Shown here: in pieces, positions 1 to 4,818 of the stretch | Layout: the number at the start of each line of letters is the position of its first letter | Position numbering within the stretch: the stretch's first letter is position 1 | Origin: Luteococcus sp043424415 | GTDB taxonomy: Bacteria > Actinomycetota > Actinomycetes > Propionibacteriales > Propionibacteriaceae | Reading direction: 5' to 3' | Length of the DNA stretch: 7,261 nt | NCBI RefSeq assembly: GCF_043424415.1 | Contig: NZ_JBHWOO010000302.1 | Span: 1-7,261, forward strand | Program-made: the position numbers and the translations under genes | The notes under the pieces: model-generated | What the model saw: the letters and a program-made list of their open reading frames with translations, nothing else | Database searches by the model: none | Told to the model about the DNA's origin: nothing

Positions 1-376
1 GGGGGAGTGCCGGTGGAGGTGGCGCCCAGCAGGGTCTTGGCGAGCACCGAGAGCAGGCCCATCGTCATGAAGACCGGTTGCAGTGTGGCCTGGAAGGGGC
101 GCTGTTCCCACCGGGCCAGACGCGAGTAGACCACCATCACCACCGAGCCCAGCAGACCAGCACGCCGGCCCGTCGCCAGTCGACGTCACGCCGCACCGCC
201 AGCATGATGAGGAAGCCCGAGACGGTGGTGGTGGCATTGGTGACCAGCACGCCTTGGGCCGAGCCCAGCAAGAGCGCCAGCACCGGCGCGCAGACCAACC
301 CCACGCCCGTGCCGGACAGTCGTTGCAGGACGGTGCCCACCAGGATGGCGCAGGCGGCCACGAGCCAGACGGTCAT
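1..376 (-). pseudogene. TauE/SafE-family membrane permease, frame disrupted and cut by the left window edge
   Basis: TauE/SafE proteins are polytopic membrane permeases linked to export or uptake of sulfite and other organic or inorganic anions; the substrate here cannot be told. From the ATG at 376-374 the first ~73 residues match the N-terminal half of the family: a hydrophobic helix, a QRLSGTGVGLV segment, a second helix, then RRDVDWRRAG. In this frame a TGA at 139-137 ends the protein early. From about position 152 another frame (needing one extra base to join) stays open to the window edge. It reads as membrane-protein sequence of the same family (YSRLARWEQRPFQATLQP, then a helix). The break lies near 151-157. 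It may be a one-base deletion, a larger out-of-frame deletion, or a sequencing error. No clear Shine-Dalgarno precedes the ATG. The gene lies downstream of tRNA-His on the same strand, separated by a terminator hairpin. Family call is good; pseudogene status is likely but unproven. Confidence 0.7.
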
Positions 377-428
377 GGACCCATCGTGACAGGACGGGGG
401 GAGACCAGTGGGGCGCTCGCCGGGAATG

Positions 429-464
429 GTTGAAGGCCCCGGTCTGGTGACCGGGGCCTTCAAC
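429..464 (-). terminator. GC-rich hairpin terminator downstream of tRNA-His
   Basis: Positions 429-443 and 450-464 form a perfect 15-bp inverted repeat with a 6-base loop. It begins 5 bases after the CCA end of tRNA-His on the minus strand. The stem is very GC-rich in its loop-proximal half (GGCCCCGGT type). No run of T follows, as is common for actinobacterial terminators. It probably ends the tRNA-His transcript and insulates it from the permease start at 376. Confidence 0.8.
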
Positions 465-468
465 TTCG

Positions 469-544
469 TGGGGTGAGTAACGGGACTTGAACCCGCGACC
501 ACCTGGACCACAACCAGGTGCTCTACCAACTGAGCGATCCCCAC
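469..544 (-). tRNA. tRNA-His (anticodon GUG), CCA encoded
   Basis: The minus strand folds as a 76-base cloverleaf. The D stem is GCTC/GAGC, the anticodon stem CCTGG/CCAGG with loop TTGTGGT (anticodon GTG, histidine), and the T arm is GCGGG-TTCAAGT-CCCGT. Two histidine-specific traits are present. The discriminator base 73 is C, and a G sits just upstream (position 545), able to be the G-1 that pairs with C73. CCA is encoded at 471-469. The acceptor stem GTGGGGA/TACTCAC is imperfect: 4:69 is a G-U pair and 6:67 is G-A. A terminator hairpin follows directly. Confidence 0.96.
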
Positions 545-580
545 CATGAGGTTGGAACCGGAGCTCCGAACTGCTGGATC

Positions 581-610
581 AGCCTAGCGTCAAATGATGC
601 CAGTGTGAAA
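581..610 (-). promoter_or_regulatory. Candidate promoter for tRNA-His
   Basis: On the minus strand TTTCAC (610-605) and TAGGCT (586-581) are separated by 18 bases. They resemble sigma-70-type -35 and -10 boxes; TAGGCT fits the actinobacterial TAnnnT pattern. Transcription would start near 574, leaving a ~30-base leader trimmed by RNase P. A TTGACG (593-588) lies between the boxes but has no good -10 at the right distance. Based on pattern alone. Confidence 0.4.
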
Positions 611-620
611 TCGGGATGTC

Positions 621-1250
621 TCAGGCCGTCAGATCGGCGGGACGGGCACCGGTCAGGATGCCCTGGTGCTTGCGCGCGATCGCCTTCGCCTCACTGGTCG
701 AGGGGCCCGGCGCGGGAACGAAGACGGCCTCGCGGTAGTAGCGCAGCTCCTCGATGGACTCCTGGATGTCGGCCAGCGCGCGGTGGTTCCCGCTTTTGGC
801 AGGCGACTGGTAGTAGGCGCGGGGGAACCAGCGACGGCTCAGTTCCTTGATGCTGGAGACATCCACGTTGCGGTAGTGCACCCAGCCCTCCAGCTCGGCC
901 ATGTCGCGGGCCAGGAAGGCGCGGTCGGTGCCTATGGTGTTGCCGGCCAGCGGGGCCTTTCGCGCAGCCGGCGCGTGGGTGCGCACATAGTCGAGCACCT
1001 GCTTCTCGGCCTCGGCCATCGTGGTGCCCGAGGCAAGTTCGTCGAGCAGCCCCGACTTGGTGTGCATCTCCCGCACGAAGTCGCCCATCTGGGCCAGCGC
1101 CTCGTCGGAGGGTTTGATCAGGACGTCAACGCCTTCGCCCTGCACGTTGAGCTCGGAGTCGGTCACCAGGGCCGCCACCTCGATCAGCGCATCATTGGCC
1201 AAGTCGAGCCCGGTCATCTCACAATCGATCCACACCATCATGTCGTTCAC
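621..1250 (-). CDS. orn: Oligoribonuclease (Orn), DEDDh 3'-5' exoribonuclease
   Basis: Orn degrades RNA fragments of two to a few nucleotides to mononucleotides in the cytosol. This finishes mRNA decay and hydrolyses pGpG from cyclic-di-GMP turnover. The DEDDh set is visible: D9 and E11 in WIDCEMTGLD, D109 in NTIGTDRAFLARDM, and H156 and D161 in NHRALADIQESI. Spacing matches E. coli Orn (D12, E14, D112, H158, D163). The protein is 209 residues against about 181 in E. coli; the extra ~28 C-terminal residues are usual in actinobacterial homologues. The start at 1250 is GTG. ATG codons at 1241 and 1238 (residues 4 and 5) are alternatives that would also keep the catalytic N-terminus. The gene lies between tRNA-His (same strand, downstream) and the divergent tRNA-Arg. 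No clear terminator follows its stop, so readthrough into tRNA-His is possible. Confidence 0.97.
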   Translation of the reverse strand: MNDMMVWIDCEMTGLDLANDALIEVAALVTDSELNVQGEGVDVLIKPSDEALAQMGDFVREMHTKSGLLDELASGTTMAEAEKQVLDYVRTHAPAARKAPLAGNTIGTDRAFLARDMAELEGWVHYRNVDVSSIKELSRRWFPRAYYQSPAKSGNHRALADIQESIEELRYYREAVFVPAPGPSTSEAKAIARKHQGILTGARPADLTA

Positions 1251-1262
1251 CCGTCCACCCTA
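1251..1262 (-). promoter_or_regulatory. Candidate -10 box placing orn on a leaderless mRNA
   Basis: On the minus strand TAGGGT (1262-1257) is followed by six bases and then the GTG start of orn at 1250. A TAnnnT hexamer 6-7 bases before the start codon is the usual layout of actinobacterial leaderless genes, where the first base of GTG is +1. There is no strong Shine-Dalgarno ahead of the GTG, although the purine-rich GGACGGG could serve the ATG at 1241 instead. Pattern-based only. Confidence 0.35.
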
Positions 1263-1285
1263 CGCTGCCCTCCGCGCCGGGCCGC

Positions 1286-1291
1286 TAGCAT
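1286..1291 (+). promoter_or_regulatory. Candidate -10 box for tRNA-Arg
   Basis: TAGCAT at 1286-1291 fits the TAnnnT form of an actinobacterial -10 element and lies 11 bases ahead of the first tRNA base, allowing a very short leader. No recognisable -35 is found 16-18 bases upstream, in the region shared with the divergent orn promoter. Weak evidence. Confidence 0.3.
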
Positions 1292-1302
1292 GGACCCGGC
1301 CA

Positions 1303-1378
1303 GCCCCAGTAGCTCAGCGGATAGAGCAGCAGCCTTCTAATCTGTCGGTCGCAGGTTCGATTCCTGCCTGGGGCGCCA
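1303..1378 (+). tRNA. tRNA-Arg (anticodon UCU), CCA encoded
   Basis: A complete 76-base cloverleaf. The acceptor stem is GCCCCAG/CTGGGGC with no mismatches, the D stem GCTC/GAGC, the anticodon loop CTTCTAA (anticodon TCT, reading AGA and AGG), and the T arm GCAGG-TTCGATT-CCTGC. The discriminator is G, followed by encoded CCA at 1376-1378. The anticodon stem GCAGC/TCTGT has a C-U mismatch at 31:39 and a G-U pair at 27:43. I recall a 31:39 mismatch in other actinobacterial tRNA-Arg(UCU) genes. No terminator separates the tRNA from the protease gene starting at 1404. Confidence 0.96.
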
Positions 1379-1392
1379 TTTGACCGCCGTAC

Positions 1393-1406
1393 AGGATGGA
1401 TGCATG
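1393..1406 (+). promoter_or_regulatory. Ribosome binding site setting the PrsW-family gene start
   Basis: AGGA at 1393-1396 lies 7 bases ahead of the ATG at 1404. This supports the ATG over the upstream in-frame TTG at 1380, whose ribosome binding site would have to lie inside the tRNA 3' end. Confidence 0.6.
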
Positions 1407-2774
1407 GAGCAGATCGCGCGAACCGCCTGGACCCTGGGTGGACAGCTGGCCCCCGACGCCCAGGTGGCTCCCGAGCGGCGTGCCCGGGCCCTGTCCGGCC
1501 TGCCCGCCCGCCCGGGGCCCCGCCGGCACTGGCTGCGACGGCTCGCCACGAGCTGGCTCACCTGGTTCAGCCTGGCCTTGTTCGTCGCCTACGGTGCCGG
1601 ACTGTGGTCGGTCTGGCGGATGCTCTCGGCCGACCAGGTGACCCCCGAGGGCACCATCCCCGGCCTGGACTGGCCCACCATCAAGCAGTGCGCCCGCTAC
1701 GCCGCACCCACCGCACTGGTCTGGTCGCTGGCCTTCATCCTGCTCGACCGGCTGCGGCCGCTGCGGCCGCTGTGGTGGCTGCTGGCCTTCGGCTGGGGCT
1801 CGTGCATGTCCATCTGGTTCAGCATCCACGTCAACTCGTGGGTCTCCACCCTGCTCAACGTCTCCGCGAGCCCCGGCGACCCGGCCGCCCAAGCCAGGCC
1901 CGCCGTCTTCGCCGCCCCCTTTGTCGAGGAGGCATCCAAGGCCACGATCATCTTCCTGGTGGCGGTCCTGGTGCGCTACCGGGTCGTCTCGGTGCTTCAG
2001 TCCGTCTGCCTCGCGGGACTGGCGGCGGTGGGCTTCGCCTTCACCGAGAACATCGTCTACTACGCCCGCGCCATGGTCTACGGCTCGGTCACCATCGGCA
2101 CCGGCGACGTCGAGGAGGCCGTGCAGCAACTGGTCTTCCTGCGTGGCGTGATCACCAGCTACGGCCACCCGCTGTTCACCATGTTCACCGGCATCGGCAT
2201 GGTGCTGGGGCTGCGCACCCGCAGCAAGCTGGTGCGCGTGCTGGCACCCCTGACCGGCTTCGTGCTGGCCGCCCTGGGGCACATGTTCTTCAACGGCATG
2301 AGCTCACTCAGCCAGGACTCGATGACCTCGCTGGTGATCCGCTTCGTCCTCGTGGTCGGCTTCATGCTGCTCTTCCTGCTGCGCCAGCTGTTCAAGGAGC
2401 TCAAGCGGATCCGCACCCGCCTGGAGGACTACCAGCGCCTCGGCTGGCTGGCCCCCGGGCTGGCCGAGACCTATGGCAGCGCCCGCTCCCGCAGCTGGCT
2501 GCTGGTCGTCGCGGCCCGCCGCGGCTGGCGCTGCCTGCGCGACACCCTGTCCATGATGCGCGCCGCCACTGAGCTGGCCTATCTGCGCGATGCGATGGTG
2601 CGGGGGATCGTCGATGCCGCCGGCCAGGAGCGCGAGGCCGAGCTGCTCACCCAGATCGCAGCACTGCGGCCCGTCGCCCTGCACCAGGCCAATGGCCTGC
2701 GCCTCGACCTGCCCTGGCACCGCCTCGCCGTCTGGCGCCGTCGCCGGGCCAGGCAACTTGGCGCCCACGGGTGA
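1404..2774 (+). CDS. PrsW-family intramembrane metalloprotease
   Basis: PrsW proteins are polytopic membrane proteases of the CAAX-protease/ABI superfamily. Bacillus PrsW makes the first cut in the anti-sigma factor RsiW; the substrate here is unknown and no sigma/anti-sigma pair is visible nearby. The protein has 456 residues from the ATG at 1404. About eight hydrophobic segments lie between residues 48 and 327. The conserved motifs sit in membrane segments as expected: APFVEEASK (E175, E176, K179), GFAFTEN (E215, N216), YGHPLFT (H255) and LGHMFFNG (H293, N297). After the last helix comes a basic cytosolic tail of about 125 residues (KELKRIRTRLEDYQRLGWL, then ATELAYLRD), a layout I associate with actinobacterial PrsW homologues. 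The first ~45 residues are basic and cytosolic. It lies between tRNA-Arg (25 bases upstream) and the GTPase operon (109 bases downstream, same strand). Co-transcription with either is possible. Confidence 0.9.
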   Translation: MEQIARTAWTLGGQLAPDAQVAPERRARALSGLPARPGPRRHWLRRLATSWLTWFSLALFVAYGAGLWSVWRMLSADQVTPEGTIPGLDWPTIKQCARYAAPTALVWSLAFILLDRLRPLRPLWWLLAFGWGSCMSIWFSIHVNSWVSTLLNVSASPGDPAAQARPAVFAAPFVEEASKATIIFLVAVLVRYRVVSVLQSVCLAGLAAVGFAFTENIVYYARAMVYGSVTIGTGDVEEAVQQLVFLRGVITSYGHPLFTMFTGIGMVLGLRTRSKLVRVLAPLTGFVLAALGHMFFNGMSSLSQDSMTSLVIRFVLVVGFMLLFLLRQLFKELKRIRTRLEDYQRLGWLAPGLAETYGSARSRSWLLVVAARRGWRCLRDTLSMMRAATELAYLRDAMVRGIVDAAGQEREAELLTQIAALRPVALHQANGLRLDLPWHRLAVWRRRRARQLGAHG

Positions 2775-2872
2775 GCCCACGCAGGGGAAACCCTCAACCA
2801 CCGGGGAGCCTGACCCTCCACTTCATGCCAAGGTGGTGCAGTGATCTGCGGGGCACGCCCTGCATCCAGCCG

Positions 2873-2886
2873 AAAGGAAACCGGTG
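2873..2886 (+). promoter_or_regulatory. Ribosome binding site with GTG start of the first GTPase gene
   Basis: AAAGGA at 2873-2878 lies 5 bases ahead of the GTG at 2884. It is the best Shine-Dalgarno in the window and fixes the start of the first GTPase gene. I found no convincing -35/-10 pair between 2775 and 2872, so the promoter may be weak, unusual, or that of the upstream protease gene. Confidence 0.7.
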
Positions 2887-4818
2887 AGCAGTCAACTCCT
2901 GGCCCAGTCCCTGACCGAGCTGCGCGAGTCCCTCGCGCCCGTCAGGCTTCCCCTCGCTCTTCCCCAGGCCATCGAGCAGGCCCGGGCCGCCCGGGAGATG
3001 TCGACCCAGCTCGACGACTACGTGCTGCCCCGCCTGGCCACCATCGAGGCCCCGCTGCTGGCCGTGGTCGGCGGCTCCACCGGCGCAGGCAAGTCGACGC
3101 TGGTCAACTCGCTGGTCGGACGAGTCGTCACCACCCCCGGCGTGATCCGCCCCACCACCAAGTCCCCAGTGCTGATCTGCCACCCCGACGACGTGCGCTG
3201 GTTCGCCGACGAGCGGATCCTGCCCGGCCTGGTGCGTTCGCGCGCCAGCTCCCAGGACTCCAACAGCCTGCAGGTGGTCGACGAGCCCACCATTCCCCGC
3301 GGCCTGGCCATCCTGGACGCCCCCGACGTCGACTCCGTCGTCGAGCAGAACCGCCAGCTGGCCGCCCAGCTGCTGCAGGCCGCCGACCTGTGGGTCTTCG
3401 TGACCTCCGCCGCCCGCTATGCCGACGCCGTCCCGTGGGACTTCCTGAAGCAGGCCGTCGACCGCAGCGCCGCCGTGGCCGTCGTGCTGGACCGCATCCC
3501 GCCAGCCGCCATGAACCAGGTGCCGCCGCACCTGGGCCGGCTGATGACCGAGCGTGGACTGGCCGACTCGCCCCTGTTCGCCGTCCCCGAGACCGAGACG
3601 ACCAGCGAGGGCCTGCTGCCCGACGCCGCCGTCTCCCCGATCCGCACCTGGCTGGCCACGCTGGCCGCCGACCAGGCCAGCCGCCAGCGCGTGGTCATGC
3701 AGACCCTGGACGGCGCCATCGGCTCGCTGCTCACCCGGGCCCCGGCCGTCGCCGATGCCATCGATGCCCAGGCCGACGCGCTGGAGAGCCTGCGCAGTGA
3801 CGCCGCCGCGAGTTATGCCGAGGCCGTGCGTGCTGTGAGCGTGCAGTCGGCCGACGGCACCCTGCTGCGCGGCGAGGTGATGGCCCGCTGGCAGGAGTTC
3901 GTCGGCACCGGCGAGTTCATGAAGACCGTCGAGCACCGCATCTCGTGGCTGCGCGACCGGGCCGTCAGCGCCTTCAAGGGCACGCCCCCTGAGGCGGACA
4001 ACGTGAAGGTGGCCGTCGAGTCCGGCCTGGAGGCCCTGGTGCTGGAGCAGGGCGAGGCCGCCGCCGAACGCGCCGAGGCTGCCTGGCGCGCCACCCCCTT
4101 CGGTCGCGACGTGCTGCGCGCCAACACCGGCGTGGACCTCGCGCGCACCTCGCCCGGCTTCCAGGCCGAGGTCTCGCGCGCCATCCGCGAATGGCAGGGC
4201 GACGTGATGGAGCTGGTACAGGAGGTGGGCATGGGCAAGCGCACCCAGGCCCGTTACCTGGCGCTGGGTGTCAACGGCGTCTCGGTGGCGCTGATGGTCT
4301 ACGTCTTCGCCCACACCGCCGGCCTGTCCGGCGCCGAGGTCGGCATCGCCGGCGGATCGGCCGTGCTGTCGCAGAAGCTGCTGGAGGCCGTCTTCGGTGA
4401 CGATGCGGTGCGCCGCCTCGCCGAGCAGGCCAAGCAGCACCTGGATGCCCGCATCGAAGGCGTGATGGCCCAGGAGATGCAGCGTTTCGACGACGCGCTG
4501 CGCGGCATGGTCTCCGACCGTGACCAGGCCGTGCGCATCCGCGAGGCCGTCGAGGCGGTCACCTTCGCCCGCCACCAGGACGAGGACGTGATGGCCGTCG
4601 ACGCAGCCCTGCAGCCGCAGGAGATTGCCGCGGCCGGCAGCGACCAGACCGTCGACCGCTCCGACGACGCCGAGCGTGAGGTCGGCCACCAGGAGCGACC
4701 CGAGCTGGAGGCGCCGCGCGCCGACCGCAACCCGATCCAGATCAACACCGTCACTGGTCTCGATGATGCCGAGGTCGTCGAGGCCGAGATCGTCACCGAC
4801 CGACAGGACCTGCGCTGA
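2884..4818 (+). CDS. Dynamin-like membrane GTPase, first of a pair (degenerate G4)
   Basis: A 644-residue GTPase of the dynamin/HSR1-like group; relatives are often labelled 'ABC transporter' or 'dynamin family protein'. The P-loop is GGSTGAGKST (63-72), the switch-I threonines lie in PGVIRPTTKS (85-94), and G3 is DAPD (145-148) instead of DxxG. The G4 region reads VVLDRIPP (200-207) with no NKxD; aligned to the neighbour's VVLNQADRLP it has lost three residues but kept the Asp. The middle (about 270-450) is helical and charged. Two hydrophobic segments at about 458-478 and 481-497 (GLSGAEVGIAGGSAVLSQK) suggest a membrane hairpin. The last ~75 residues are acidic and probably disordered. The stop TGA shares its A with the next gene's ATG (TGATG), implying translational coupling. 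By analogy with Streptomyces DynA/DynB and mycobacterial IniA/IniC, a role in membrane remodelling or septation is plausible but inferred. Confidence 0.85.
   Translation: MSSQLLAQSLTELRESLAPVRLPLALPQAIEQARAAREMSTQLDDYVLPRLATIEAPLLAVVGGSTGAGKSTLVNSLVGRVVTTPGVIRPTTKSPVLICHPDDVRWFADERILPGLVRSRASSQDSNSLQVVDEPTIPRGLAILDAPDVDSVVEQNRQLAAQLLQAADLWVFVTSAARYADAVPWDFLKQAVDRSAAVAVVLDRIPPAAMNQVPPHLGRLMTERGLADSPLFAVPETETTSEGLLPDAAVSPIRTWLATLAADQASRQRVVMQTLDGAIGSLLTRAPAVADAIDAQADALESLRSDAAASYAEAVRAVSVQSADGTLLRGEVMARWQEFVGTGEFMKTVEHRISWLRDRAVSAFKGTPPEADNVKVAVESGLEALVLEQGEAAAERAEAAWRATPFGRDVLRANTGVDLARTSPGFQAEVSRAIREWQGDVMELVQEVGMGKRTQARYLALGVNGVSVALMVYVFAHTAGLSGAEVGIAGGSAVLSQKLLEAVFGDDAVRRLAEQAKQHLDARIEGVMAQEMQRFDDALRGMVSDRDQAVRIREAVEAVTFARHQDEDVMAVDAALQPQEIAAAGSDQTVDRSDDAEREVGHQERPELEAPRADRNPIQINTVTGLDDAEVVEAEIVTDRQDLR

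Noticed and set aside
559..568. Perfect 10-base palindrome CGGAGCTCCG upstream of tRNA-His
   Set aside because: Short palindromes of this base composition are frequent in such DNA. It lies in the predicted tRNA leader and no second copy or known operator match was seen.
666..1340. 224-codon plus-strand frame opposite orn extending into tRNA-Arg
   Set aside because: It lies antisense to a gene with all five DEDDh residues and ends inside the tRNA; no motif is present.
1351..1378. tRNA-Arg 3' end as a possible phage or element attachment site
   Set aside because: No integrase gene, no duplicate of the tRNA 3' end and no change in composition are seen in the adjoining sequence.
1380..1403. TTG at 1380 as an alternative start for the PrsW-family protein
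   Set aside because: It would place the ribosome binding site inside the tRNA 3' end. The ATG at 1404 has AGGA at a good distance, and the eight extra residues match nothing in the family.
1752..1769. Tandem 9-base repeat (ctgcggccg twice)
   Set aside because: It lies in frame in the protease gene and encodes L-R-P-L-R-P; a short codon-level duplication in GC-rich DNA with no sign of wider repeat structure.
1314..2282. 322-codon minus-strand frame across the protease gene and into tRNA-Arg
   Set aside because: It runs through a tRNA and against a gene with clear PrsW motifs; its composition is typical of antisense artefacts.
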